A stretch of 15,606 nt of DNA from Thioalkalivibrio sp. (GTDB lineage: Bacteria; Pseudomonadota; Gammaproteobacteria; SpSt-1174). The stretch covers positions 1-15,606 of the forward strand of contig DSBO01000182.1 of the NCBI GenBank assembly GCA_011046015.1, read 5' to 3'. Shown here piece after piece: positions 7,491 through 14,429 of this stretch. A model generated the notes under the pieces. The model searched no databases and was not told the origin of the DNA. It worked only from the letters and a program-made list of their open reading frames with translations. Both the position numbers and the translations under genes were made by a program. How positions within the stretch are numbered: the first letter of the stretch is position 1; every line of letters starts with the position of its first letter.

Positions 7491-7496
7491 CACCCC

Positions 7497-8387
7497 ATGA
7501 TGCTCGCGAAGCGCCTGGCCGATCACGGCTTCATCTCCAACGACGACTACGAATACCCGGTGCGCTGTCTGCTCGGCGCCCCGGTGGAACACCTGCGCTG
7601 CCTGAACGTCGAAGGCGAGCCGGGGCGGCGCAAGACCGCCTTTGCCAACGCCCTGGCGCAGGCGCTGGACTATGCCCACGTGCTCTACCACGAGTTCGAC
7701 GACCGCCCGGAGCTGCCAGCGCCGGTACGCATGCCGCTGCCGCCGGAGGACGAGGAGAATGTCGGCGAGGCACCGGTGAACGAGCTCGACCGCGTGATGA
7801 GCGAGACCTGCGCGCTGAGCGAGGGCGAACGCAGCATCCTGATCCTGGACCAGCTTCAGCTCGCGCCCTTCAGGCACCACCTGCGCCTCGCCGATTTCAT
7901 CCGTTCGCAACAGTGGTCCTACGGCGACATGACGCTCAGGGCCAATCCACAGAACCTGCTGCTGTTCCTCATCTCCGAAGAACCACTGTATCACTCGCTG
8001 CAGCAGATGAGCTTCAACATCTGGGTGGATTCGGGCACGGACGGGGCGGTGGAGATCACACCGGCCGCGCTCGGCCTGGCGGAGAACGCCCGCGAGATGC
8101 TCGAGGCGCTGAAGGCCATCTTCGCCGCGCTGGACGTGACCCCCACGCTCGCCGAGTATCGGCGCGTGGTGCACGACATCCACGTCAACATCCACGACCT
8201 CGAACACCTGCGCACTTCCATCTACGGCTGGGTGGAGGGCGTGAATCGCCAGCAGCTCATGTCTCGCCAGATCGAGGCCGTGCTGGAGCGGCAGATGCCC
8301 CCCATCAGCCGCTACCTGGGCATCGACCCCGGGGCCAACGACGGCATCATCGTGCGTGAGCTCGACGATCACGACACCCCGACCTGA
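7497..8387 (+). CDS. Uncharacterised P-loop-like protein with deviant Walker motifs
   Basis: A 296-aa soluble protein that I cannot assign to a named family. Residues 36-55 (LNVEGEPGRRKTAFANALAQ) resemble a Walker A loop, but the glycine before Lys-Thr is Arg45 (G-E-P-G-R-R-K-T). SILILDQLQLAP (113-124) resembles Walker B with Gln in place of the catalytic Glu. LLLFLISEEP (154-163) sits where a sensor strand would be, and a helical C-terminal region follows. The overall order suggests an AAA-like ATPase that binds nucleotide poorly or does not hydrolyse it; this is inference. A 35-residue acidic, proline-rich loop (about 68-95) separates the first strands. Starts at either of two tandem ATG codons (7497, 7500). 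It has its own strong promoter, and its context is the DUF6231 gene upstream and bolA downstream. Confidence 0.72.
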   Translation: MMLAKRLADHGFISNDDYEYPVRCLLGAPVEHLRCLNVEGEPGRRKTAFANALAQALDYAHVLYHEFDDRPELPAPVRMPLPPEDEENVGEAPVNELDRVMSETCALSEGERSILILDQLQLAPFRHHLRLADFIRSQQWSYGDMTLRANPQNLLLFLISEEPLYHSLQQMSFNIWVDSGTDGAVEITPAALGLAENAREMLEALKAIFAALDVTPTLAEYRRVVHDIHVNIHDLEHLRTSIYGWVEGVNRQQLMSRQIEAVLERQMPPISRYLGIDPGANDGIIVRELDDHDTPT

Positions 8388-8391
8388 GCCT

Positions 8392-8413
8392 GGGGAATAA
8401 CCCCGCGCGGGGG
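8392..8413. repeat. Overlapping alternative hairpins after the P-loop-like gene
   Basis: GGGG (8392-8395), CCCC (8401-8404) and GGGGG (8409-8413) can form two mutually exclusive stems, one with loop AATAA and one with loop GCGC. There is no T run. It may be a weak transcription stop before bolA. Short GC-rich repeats arise easily by chance in DNA of this composition. Confidence 0.3.
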
Positions 8414-8483
8414 CCTGAATCTGTACCCGTCCCCGCGCCCTGCGCTATCCTTCGCCCTCGCTCACACGACACAGCAACGCCAC

Positions 8484-8732
8484 ATGAATATCGACGACGT
8501 GAAGAAGATGATCGAGGACGGCCTGCCGGGCGGCGCCACCGTGGAGCTCAGCGGCGAGGGCTGCAACCTCAGCGCCACGGTCATCAGCGAGGCCTTCGAG
8601 GGGCTTTCCATGCTCAAGCAGCATCAGCTCGTCTACGGCATCGTCAACCCGCACATCGCCGACGGCAGCATCCACGCCCTGGCGCTCAAGACCTACACCC
8701 CGGCCCAGTGGGAGGCCCGGGGCCAGGCCTGA
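8484..8732 (+). CDS. BolA family protein, IbaG/BolA2 type
   Basis: An 82-aa protein covering a whole BolA domain and closest in shape to IbaG (YrbA). BolA proteins pair with monothiol glutaredoxins and take part in iron-sulfur cluster handling. Seen here are the strand with Cys (GEGCNLSATVISEAFEG, C28), the helix and loop SMLKQHQLVYGIVN, and the conserved ending IHALALKTYTPAQWEA with the invariant His that serves as a cluster ligand. The Cys in the variable ligand loop resembles eukaryotic BOLA2 more than E. coli BolA. No Shine-Dalgarno site is visible before the ATG; a weak -10-like TATCCT lies at 8446-8451. dinB follows after 36 bases. Unlike many gammaproteobacterial ibaG genes, it is not next to murA or the mla genes. 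Confidence 0.88.
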   Translation: MNIDDVKKMIEDGLPGGATVELSGEGCNLSATVISEAFEGLSMLKQHQLVYGIVNPHIADGSIHALALKTYTPAQWEARGQA

Positions 8733-8768
8733 CCCGGCGTACCGGTCGCCCCGCGATTGCCGGCCGCC

Positions 8769-9839
8769 ATGACCGCGCCGCGCAAACTCATCCATGTCGA
8801 CATGGACTGCTTCTACGCGGCCATCGAGATGCGCGACGACCCCACGCTGCGTGGCCGACCCGTCGCCGTGGGCGGGGCCGCCGAACGGCGCGGGGTGATC
8901 ACCACCGCAAGCTACGAGGCGCGCGCCTTCGGCGTACGCTCGGCCATGGCCTCGGCCCGCGCGCTCAAGCTCTGCCCCGAGCTCACCCTGTTGCCCGTGC
9001 GCATGGAGGCCTACCGCGCCGAGTCGCGTCGCATCCAGGCCATCTACGCCGAGTTCACCGACCACATCGAGCCGCTCTCACTGGACGAGGCCTATCTCGA
9101 CGTCACCGGGCTACCCCACTGCCAGGGCAGCGCCACGCGCATGGCCGAGGCCATCCGCCGCCGCATCCTCGAGGAGACCGGTCTCACCGCCTCGGCCGGC
9201 ATCGCGCCGAACAAGTTCCTCGCCAAGGTCGCGAGCGACTGGAACAAGCCCAACGGCCAGTGCGTGATCCGCCCGCAGGATGTCGAGGCCTTCATGCCGC
9301 CGCTGCCGGTGAAACGGGTCCCGGGTGTGGGCGCGGTCACGGCGCGCCGGCTGAAGGCGATGGGGGTGACCGACTGCGGCGAGCTGCAGCAGGTGCCACT
9401 GGCCGAGATGCTGCGCCGCTTCGGCAGCTTCGGCCAGCGCCTGCACGAACTCAGTTTTGGGACCGACGAGCGTCCCGTTGAGGTCACGCGCGAGCGCAAG
9501 TCGGTGAGCGTGGAGGAGACCTTCGTCCAGGATCTGCCGGACGTGACCGCCATCGAGGCCGAGCTGCCGACCCTCTACGCCCAGCTCCTCACGCGCCTGG
9601 AACGCGCCCGTCAACGCCGGCCCGCGACCATCCAGACTCTGTTCGTGAAACTGAAGTTCGACAACTTTCGCACCACCACCCTGCAGGCGGGCGGCGACAG
9701 GCCGGACCCGGCACGCTATCGCGCCATGGTCGCCGAGGCCTGGCAACGCGGCGCGCGCCCCGTGCGCCTGGTCGGACTGGGCGTGCGCTTCGCGCCACAG
9801 GCACCCATCGAGGCGGCGCAACTGGGACTGGATTACTGA
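8769..9839 (+). CDS. dinB: DNA polymerase IV (Y-family translesion polymerase)
   Basis: Error-prone Y-family polymerase that copies past lesions such as N2-dG adducts and is recruited by the sliding clamp. The 356-aa product compares with 351 in E. coli. Catalytic residues are D11 in IHVDMDCFYAAIE and D106/E107 in SLDEAYLDVT; Tyr16 is the expected steric gate against ribonucleotides. Also present are the fingers/palm block YEARAFGVRSAMASARALKLCP, the motif IAPNKFLAKVASDWNKPNGQ and the helix-hairpin-helix thumb VKRVPGVGAVTARRLKAMG. The last six residues, QLGLDY, fit the beta-clamp binding motif. ATG 8769 was chosen over an in-frame TTG at 8757, which adds only four residues. I see no LexA box, and the promoter may lie before bolA. 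The stop is two bases from the next start. Confidence 0.96.
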   Translation: MTAPRKLIHVDMDCFYAAIEMRDDPTLRGRPVAVGGAAERRGVITTASYEARAFGVRSAMASARALKLCPELTLLPVRMEAYRAESRRIQAIYAEFTDHIEPLSLDEAYLDVTGLPHCQGSATRMAEAIRRRILEETGLTASAGIAPNKFLAKVASDWNKPNGQCVIRPQDVEAFMPPLPVKRVPGVGAVTARRLKAMGVTDCGELQQVPLAEMLRRFGSFGQRLHELSFGTDERPVEVTRERKSVSVEETFVQDLPDVTAIEAELPTLYAQLLTRLERARQRRPATIQTLFVKLKFDNFRTTTLQAGGDRPDPARYRAMVAEAWQRGARPVRLVGLGVRFAPQAPIEAAQLGLDY

Positions 9840-9841
9840 AC

Positions 9842-10408
9842 ATGCAGACAGGCCAACGCATCGTGCTGCTCGGGGGGCTGCGCGAACCGCTGACCACAGC
9901 GCTGACAGAGGCACTGGCGACCGCCGGCATGCAGCCGGTCGCACTCACCGCCAACCCGGGCGAGGCGACCGCCATCCGGGCAGAGCTGGCTGCCCTCAAG
10001 GCGCCACCCCGCGCCTTCATCAACCACGCCGCCCTCGTGCTCACCCTGCCCGGCAGCCGCTCTGTCCACTGCACCTGGCCGCCGGCCGAACTCTACCGCG
10101 CCGTCATCGAACGCATGTCACCGGGCGGCAATCTCGTCCACCTCTTCGGCGACATGACGGAGACCGTCGACCCGTGCGCCCTCACCCTGCCACTGGTCAA
10201 ACGGCTGATGGGCGAGCTGAGCACATCGGCAAGTGAGCGAAGCATCCGCATGAACGCCGTCAGCCTGCGCCACGTGGCGCAGGTCGGTGACGAAGAACGT
10301 GCACGCATCCTGCACGAACGCATCCAGACCATCGTCTGGCTGGCGGGGCTCGAAGGGGAAGGGCCTACGGGGGAGATACTGCGGGGATACGCACCAGGTC
10401 AGTACTGA
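9842..10408 (+). CDS. Degenerate short-chain dehydrogenase/reductase-like protein
   Basis: A 188-aa protein with the outline of the SDR Rossmann fold: a first strand and helix (RIVLLGGLREPLTTALTEALATAG), the fourth-strand region FINHAALVL, the fifth-strand region SPGGNLVHLFGDM, and LSTSASERSIRMNAVSLRH, which parallels the SDR block ending in IRVNAVSPG. Counting back from IRMN, the positions of the catalytic Tyr and Lys (YxxxK) hold Cys and Leu, and the TGxxxGxG loop is reduced to LGGLREP. Redox catalysis therefore looks lost. The protein is also shorter than usual (about 240-260). It starts two bases after dinB, implying cotranscription and coupling. Its ending (GEILRGYAPGQY) resembles SDR ends. 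The role is unknown. Confidence 0.72.
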   Translation: MQTGQRIVLLGGLREPLTTALTEALATAGMQPVALTANPGEATAIRAELAALKAPPRAFINHAALVLTLPGSRSVHCTWPPAELYRAVIERMSPGGNLVHLFGDMTETVDPCALTLPLVKRLMGELSTSASERSIRMNAVSLRHVAQVGDEERARILHERIQTIVWLAGLEGEGPTGEILRGYAPGQY

Positions 10409-10441
10409 GGGCAATCAGGCATGACGCGCCTCACGCCCAGC

Positions 10442-10825
10442 TCAGTGCACCGAATCCCCGCTCTGCACCTCGGTCCGGGCCAGCACGTCCTCGACCCTGG
10501 CGTCGCTGACGCTGTAACCTTCCAGGGCGTCCTCGATGAGCTGGGCGATGTCGTCGCGCATGAAAGTGGAAGCCATGCCGATGAGGATGCGCTCGGGCTG
10601 GCTGAGCTCGACCTCGCCGCCGGGCTGCGCGTCCATCAGCTTCATGCCGAGCATGTGGATGGTGGCGAGGTTCATGTCCAGCGAGAACATCACGCCGTTC
10701 TTCACGATGGGAAAACTCTGCGCGTCGACCTCGTCGGCCTGCTGGCGCAGCTCGCGCAAGGTATTGGAGATCTCGGTCAGGCAGCCGCGCATCAGGTCGA
10801 TGATCTTTTCACCCTGGATCTTCAT
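10442..10825 (-). CDS. Hypothetical protein, 127 aa, second gene of a two-gene unit
   Basis: I do not recognise this protein. It is acidic, soluble and mostly helical by composition. The N-terminal helix KIIDLMRGCLTEISNTLRELRQQADEVDAQ looks amphipathic and may form a coiled coil. The middle is Met-rich (VMFSLDMNLATIHMLGMKLMDAQ), and a second helical block is PERILIGMASTFMRDDIAQLIEDALEGYSV. There is no signal peptide or membrane segment. The start ATG at 10825 has a good GAGG site seven bases upstream, placed over the end of the preceding gene, and the two genes are 12 bases apart. It is convergent with the SDR-like gene, which ends 33 bases away. The good ribosome site and spacing support a real gene. 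Confidence 0.65.
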   Translation of the reverse strand: MKIQGEKIIDLMRGCLTEISNTLRELRQQADEVDAQSFPIVKNGVMFSLDMNLATIHMLGMKLMDAQPGGEVELSQPERILIGMASTFMRDDIAQLIEDALEGYSVSDARVEDVLARTEVQSGDSVH

Positions 10826-10837
10826 GCTTACGCCTCA

Positions 10838-11143
10838 CTAGGATTCGTGCTGGGCGGCGGCTTCCATCGCCGCCAGCCCATCGGTTAACAAGCCATCTGC
10901 CGAGGCCGACCACCAACGCGCATCATGCCTCGCGGGCAATGCCGGCAGTGGTTCGCCCCGCTCCAGTAGTTCTAGTTCGAACTGCAGGGGCAGCGGCGCA
11001 CCCTTCTGCGCCCGTTTCCACTCATCATGCGAGCGCGCGATGAGTGCTCTCTGGGTCGCGCGCTCAACGTCGCGCGCATCCAGCGCCGAGATAACAGCCT
11101 GTCCCAGCGCCACGCGCACGGCGTCGTTTTCCGGGTCCTGCAT
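10838..11143 (-). CDS. Hypothetical protein, 101 aa, first gene of a two-gene unit
   Basis: I do not recognise this protein. It is soluble, with no signal peptide. The first half is probably helical (VRVALGQAVISALDARDVERATQRALIARSHDEWKRAQ), then comes a Pro/Leu-rich linker (APLPLQFELELLERGEPLPALPARHDARWW) and a short helical end. The start ATG has a GAGG site about seven bases upstream. The gene sits 12 bases before the 127-aa gene in the same direction and is divergent from the moxR operon, with start codons 71 bases apart. A promoter is probably in that gap, which contains an AT-rich CTATAGTAATC segment that could serve both directions. Support is the ribosome site and gene order, not homology. 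Confidence 0.55.
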   Translation of the reverse strand: MQDPENDAVRVALGQAVISALDARDVERATQRALIARSHDEWKRAQKGAPLPLQFELELLERGEPLPALPARHDARWWSASADGLLTDGLAAMEAAAQHES

Positions 11144-11171
11144 GCCATGGCCTCGCCCGAAAGGATGACGA

Positions 11172-11180
11172 TGCTATAGT
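11172..11180 (+). promoter_or_regulatory. Putative extended -10 promoter of the moxR operon
   Basis: TG, C, TATAGT forms an extended -10 with five of six matches to TATAAT. The predicted start near 11187 gives a leader of about 28 bases to the ATG at 11215. No -35 match is visible. It lies in the 71-base gap between divergent transcription units. Confidence 0.5.
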
Positions 11181-11214
11181 AATCGACCCATGCGGCCAAC
11201 CACGACACCACGGC

Positions 11215-11649
11215 ATGCTCAGCGACAAGGGACGCCAGGAACTGCACAATCTCATCGCCTCCGACCTCGTCGGCACCTGGGGCGAGATCGACCGCCAGCT
11301 GAAGGCCGTGGTGCGCCTGCTGCTCACCCAGCGCCCGGACATCGTGCGCCTGTACTTTCTGCCCGTGGTGTGGGAAGAGATCAGGGGCCTCGACCGCAAG
11401 CAGAGTGCCAACGTGATCCTCGCCCTGCTGCGGGCCGGCGTGATCAGTGAGGCCGGTAACCCGCCGGTGGCGGAATGGGAGCAGGCGCTGTTCTACATGC
11501 GCACGCGCATGCCGCGCTACATGGCCCTGGCCGAGGCCTGGTGCGAGGCCAATCCGCAGGACTGCCTGCAACCGCTGAAGGCCGCACCGAGCGGGCGCCT
11601 GGCCGCCCTGGAACGACTCGCCGAGCCCAACGACGACCAACGCCCATGA
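11215..11649 (+). CDS. Hypothetical protein, 144 aa, leading the moxR operon
   Basis: I do not recognise this family. The product is soluble and rich in helices (LSDKGRQELHNLIASDLVGTWGEIDRQLKAVVRLLL, then SANVILALLRAGVI, then PPVAEWEQALFYMRTRMPRYMALAEAWCEA). It contains RPDIVRLYFLPVVWEEIRGLDRKQ, a Trp/Tyr-rich stretch that may be a conserved core. There is no signal or membrane segment. The ribosome site is weak. It is first in a six-gene operon, and its stop codon overlaps the moxR start as ATGA, so it should be translated in proportion to MoxR. That position suggests an adaptor or accessory factor for the MoxR ATPase, which is inference from context only. Its start lies 28 bases after the predicted transcription start. 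Confidence 0.72.
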   Translation: MLSDKGRQELHNLIASDLVGTWGEIDRQLKAVVRLLLTQRPDIVRLYFLPVVWEEIRGLDRKQSANVILALLRAGVISEAGNPPVAEWEQALFYMRTRMPRYMALAEAWCEANPQDCLQPLKAAPSGRLAALERLAEPNDDQRP

Positions 11650-12617
11650 CCACAGCATCCCCACAGACCCAGCTCAAGGCCCTGCGCGAGCATCTCAACC
11701 AGCGCATCGTCGGCCAGGACGGCCTGGTGCTGCGCCTGCTCATCGCCCTGCTGGCCGACGGCCACCTGCTGGTGGAGGGCGCGCCGGGGCTCGCCAAGAC
11801 GCGCGCCATCAAGGCCCTGGGCGAGCTCATCGAGGGTGATTTCCACCGCATCCAGTTCACGCCGGACCTGCTGCCGGCCGACGTCACGGGCACCGAGGTC
11901 TACCGCCCTCAGGACGGCAGCTTCCAGTTCAGGCCCGGGCCGATCTTCCACAACCTGATCCTGGCCGACGAGATCAACCGCGCCCCGGCCAAGGTCCAGT
12001 CGGCGCTGCTGGAGGCCATGGCCGAACGCCAGGTGACCATTGGCCACGATACCCGGCCGCTGCCACGCCTGTTCCTGGTCATGGCCACGCAGAACCCCAT
12101 CGAGCAGGAAGGCACCTATCCCCTGCCGGAGGCCCAGCTCGACCGCTTCCTGATGAAGCTCAAGATCGGCTACCCGAGCAAGGACGCCGAACGGCGCATA
12201 CTCGACCTCGTGCACCGCGAGGCCAGCCAGGAGAGGCCGGCCGATGCCGGACCGCAGGTCGCGCAGGAGACGATCTTCGCCGCCCGGGGCGAGATGCTCG
12301 CGCTTTTTCTCAGCGATGAACTCAAGGACTACATCGTGGACCTGGTGCAGGCCACCCGCGACCCCGGCCCCTACAAGGCCGAGCTCGAGCGCTGGGTGCA
12401 GTTCGGCGCCAGCCCGCGGGCGACCATCGCGCTGGATCTGTGCGCCCGCGCCCACGCCTGGCTCACCGGTCGTGACCACGTCAACCCGGAGGACATCAAG
12501 GCCGTGGCCACCGACGTGCTGCGCCACCGCGTACTGCTCTCCTTCGAGGCCGAGGCCGCCGGCATCACCACCGACGAGTTCATCCACACCCTGCTCGCGC
12601 GGGTGCCGCTGCCCTGA
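11646..12617 (+). CDS. MoxR family AAA+ ATPase
   Basis: A 323-aa cytoplasmic AAA+ ATPase of the MoxR family, thought to act as a chaperone that remodels or matures partner proteins containing vWA domains. Walker A is GAPGLAKT (45-52), Walker B LILADEINRAPAK (104-116) and sensor 1 VMATQNP (145-151), followed by LPEAQLDRFLMKL with the expected arginine, and a C-terminal lid (GASPRATIALDLCARAHAWL, then VATDVLRHRVLLSFEAEA). All nucleotide residues are intact and the length is typical. The start ATG at 11646 overlaps the previous stop. DUF58 follows five bases after its stop. In usual operons of this kind the partners are BatA and BatB vWA proteins; here those are reduced, so the client of this ATPase is an open question. 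Confidence 0.95.
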   Translation: MTTASPQTQLKALREHLNQRIVGQDGLVLRLLIALLADGHLLVEGAPGLAKTRAIKALGELIEGDFHRIQFTPDLLPADVTGTEVYRPQDGSFQFRPGPIFHNLILADEINRAPAKVQSALLEAMAERQVTIGHDTRPLPRLFLVMATQNPIEQEGTYPLPEAQLDRFLMKLKIGYPSKDAERRILDLVHREASQERPADAGPQVAQETIFAARGEMLALFLSDELKDYIVDLVQATRDPGPYKAELERWVQFGASPRATIALDLCARAHAWLTGRDHVNPEDIKAVATDVLRHRVLLSFEAEAAGITTDEFIHTLLARVPLP

Positions 12618-12622
12618 TCCCG

Positions 12623-13642
12623 ATGCCGGTGAGGCCGCCCATCCATGACCGGCTGCGCGGCTGGCTGCGCGCCGGATTCGAGCACCTGGCCGGCCGCCCG
12701 CCCGCGGACGAGCTGGATGACGGCGTACACCTGCCGCTCGCCCTCCTGCTGGCCCAGCGCGAGCGCGCCCGCGCCCTGGTGCTGGCCCAGCGCCGTCAGA
12801 GCTGGCAAGGCCTGAGCGGGCTCTATCGCAGCGGCTTTCGCGGTCGCGGGCTGGACTTCGACGAGATGCGCGACTACCAGCCGGGCGACGACATCCGTCA
12901 CATCGACTGGCCAGCCACCGCCCGCAGCGGCCGCGCCCAGACCCGACTCTACCGCGAGGAGCGCGAGCGCCCGGTACTGCTGGTCGTCGACCTGCGCCGA
13001 GCCATGCACTTCGGCACCCGCCACGCCTTCAAGTCGGTGCAGGCCGGCAAGCTCGCCACGCTCATCGCCTGGGCGGCGCTGGAACTGGGCGACCGCGTCG
13101 GCGGCCTGGTCTTCAACGATGCCCGCTACCGGCTGGTCCGGCCGCAGGCCGGCCGGGCCGGCGTGCTCGCCCTGCTCAATGCCCTGGCCGAGCTGCAGGC
13201 CGCCGAACCGGATGCCGCACCGGAGACCCCCATCACCCTCGCCCTCGTGCTCAAGCGCCTGAAGGGCCTGGCCACGGCAGGCGGCCTGGTGCACGTGGCA
13301 AGCGACTTCGCCGGACTCGATGCGGCCAGCCGGCGCGAATTCGCGGAGCTGGCCCGCCGCCACGACCTCACCGGCACCTTTCTCTACGACCCGCTGGAGG
13401 TGGCGCTGCCGGAGGCCGGCCGGCTGCCGATCAGCGACGGCGAGCGCTTCGCCACGCTGGACGCGGCGCATGCCGCCACCCGCCATGCCCACCAGGCCGC
13501 CTTCGCCCGGCACAATCAGGCGGTGGTGCAACTCTTCCTCGAGCATCGCGCCTACCTGCTGCGCCTGGCCACCCACAACCAGCCCGAGGCGAGCCTGCGC
13601 CGGCTGCTCGACCTGCGCCGCCCCGGGAGGACAGCGGCATGA
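12623..13642 (+). CDS. DUF58 domain protein (vWA-like, MoxR partner)
   Basis: A 339-aa cytoplasmic DUF58 protein, the regular neighbour of MoxR. The defining block FRGRGLDFDEMRDYQPGDDIRHIDW spans about 72-96, then TRLYREERERPVLLVVDLRRAMHFGTRHAFKSV leads into a vWA-like fold. The metal-site (MIDAS) sequence of true vWA domains, DxSxS, reads D-L-R-R-A here (from D123), so metal binding of the usual kind is doubtful; I recall similar wording in other gammaproteobacterial DUF58 proteins, so this is probably not special to this one. Later parts are GGLVFNDARYRLVRPQ and LVHVASDFAGLD. No membrane segment is apparent, in contrast with longer DUF58 proteins that have N-terminal helices. The stop overlaps the next start as ATGA. 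Confidence 0.93.
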   Translation: MPVRPPIHDRLRGWLRAGFEHLAGRPPADELDDGVHLPLALLLAQRERARALVLAQRRQSWQGLSGLYRSGFRGRGLDFDEMRDYQPGDDIRHIDWPATARSGRAQTRLYREERERPVLLVVDLRRAMHFGTRHAFKSVQAGKLATLIAWAALELGDRVGGLVFNDARYRLVRPQAGRAGVLALLNALAELQAAEPDAAPETPITLALVLKRLKGLATAGGLVHVASDFAGLDAASRREFAELARRHDLTGTFLYDPLEVALPEAGRLPISDGERFATLDAAHAATRHAHQAAFARHNQAVVQLFLEHRAYLLRLATHNQPEASLRRLLDLRRPGRTAA

Positions 13643-14064
13643 ATGCCGTGGCCATCACCGGCTTGCTGCTGCTGGCGGCCCTGGTCGTGCCGGCCGTGGC
13701 CGTCTGGGCCCGCCAGCCGCGTCGGCGGGCACGCCGGCGACTGGCACGCCTGGCGGCCATCCATGCCCGTGATGGTGACCGGCAGGCCCTGCTCACGGGC
13801 CTGAGCCGTTTGCTGCGCGACCACGCCCAGGCCCTTGCCGGCGAGGTGGCGGTGGCCGGACTCTCGGGCGGGCGCTGGCTGGTCTTCCTCGACGAGACCG
13901 GACAGACCGACGCCTTCACCCGCGGCCCCGGCCGGGTGCTGGTCGACGCCCCCTACCAGAGTGCCGCGACACTCGCCGAGCGCGACCTCGACATCCCCGG
14001 CCTGCTCGCCGCCTGTCGGGCCTGGATCGATGACGCCCGCTTTCATCCGGAGCATCACCGATGA
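13639..14064 (+). CDS. DUF4381 domain membrane protein
   Basis: A 141-aa protein with one N-terminal membrane helix (VAITGLLLLAALVVPAVAVWA), an Arg-rich cytoplasmic stop-transfer (RQPRRRARRRLARL), and a cytoplasmic helical domain with SRLLRDHAQALAGEVAVAGLSGGRWLVFLDETGQT. The phrase W-L-V-F-L-D after a helix is typical of DUF4381, the small membrane protein found between DUF58 and BatA in proteobacterial MoxR operons. Family members usually start with a longer periplasmic segment rich in Pro and Trp (like LRDIHLPEPVSWWPPAPGW); this one begins at the helix, so the N terminus is short. It overlaps both neighbours by ATGA. The role is presumably assembly of the membrane complex with the Bat proteins; no activity is known. 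Confidence 0.82.
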   Translation: MNAVAITGLLLLAALVVPAVAVWARQPRRRARRRLARLAAIHARDGDRQALLTGLSRLLRDHAQALAGEVAVAGLSGGRWLVFLDETGQTDAFTRGPGRVLVDAPYQSAATLAERDLDIPGLLAACRAWIDDARFHPEHHR

Positions 14065-14429
14065 GCCTCGCCCTCGACTTCGCCTGGGGCCTCCTGCTGC
14101 TACCCCTGCCCTGGCTGGCCCGTATTCTTCCGCCCGCGCGACTGGAGACGGCCGCGCTATGGGTGCCCTTCTTCGCCACCGTGACGCCCGGCCAGCCGGA
14201 TGAGGCACGGGTTGCCCGCCCCCGCGGCCGCGCACTCGTGGCCTGGCTGCTGTTGGTGCTCGCCCTCGCCCAGCCCGTGCTGATCCTGGAAGCCGGTCGG
14301 TTCGAACTCTACCGCCCCCTGCTGCTTGTCGCCCTGCTGCTCGCGCTTGGCATCGGGCTCCTGGCCACCCGCCGACCCCGCCGCAAACGCCGGTTGCCGG
14401 AACGCTACTACCGGGACGACGACACATGA
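14061..14429 (+). CDS. BatA-like membrane protein lacking the vWA domain
   Basis: A 122-aa protein in the batA position. It has three membrane helices: about 8-24 (FAWGLLLLPLPWLARIL), 58-76 (RALVAWLLLVLALAQPVLI) and 83-103 (LYRPLLLVALLLALGIGLLA), then a basic tail. Helix 1, the following AALWVPFF and helix 2 ending in LALAQP correspond to the N-terminal anchor of BatA. The last helix, preceded by FELYRP, corresponds to the C-terminal anchor. In BatA the two anchors flank a vWA domain of roughly 200 residues, usual total about 320-340; here only about six residues (LEAGRF) separate them. No vWA signature exists in any frame of the region. The frame is intact and coupled by ATGA to both neighbours, so a functional mini-protein is likelier than a pseudogene. 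Confidence 0.72.
   Translation: MSLALDFAWGLLLLPLPWLARILPPARLETAALWVPFFATVTPGQPDEARVARPRGRALVAWLLLVLALAQPVLILEAGRFELYRPLLLVALLLALGIGLLATRRPRRKRRLPERYYRDDDT

Noticed and set aside
7155..7496. N-terminal extension of the P-loop-like protein back to 7155
   Set aside because: The extra segment overlaps the DUF6231 gene in another frame, is Arg/Pro/Ala-rich, and would swallow the strong promoter at 7462-7490.
8769..8771. LexA (SOS) box before dinB
   Set aside because: No CTGT-N8-ACAG-type sequence was found in the bolA upstream region or the bolA-dinB gap; SOS control cannot be supported from this window.
11517..13576. Long minus-strand frames opposite moxR and DUF58
   Set aside because: These are shadows of GC-rich coding sequence; no motifs, and no ribosome sites that fit.
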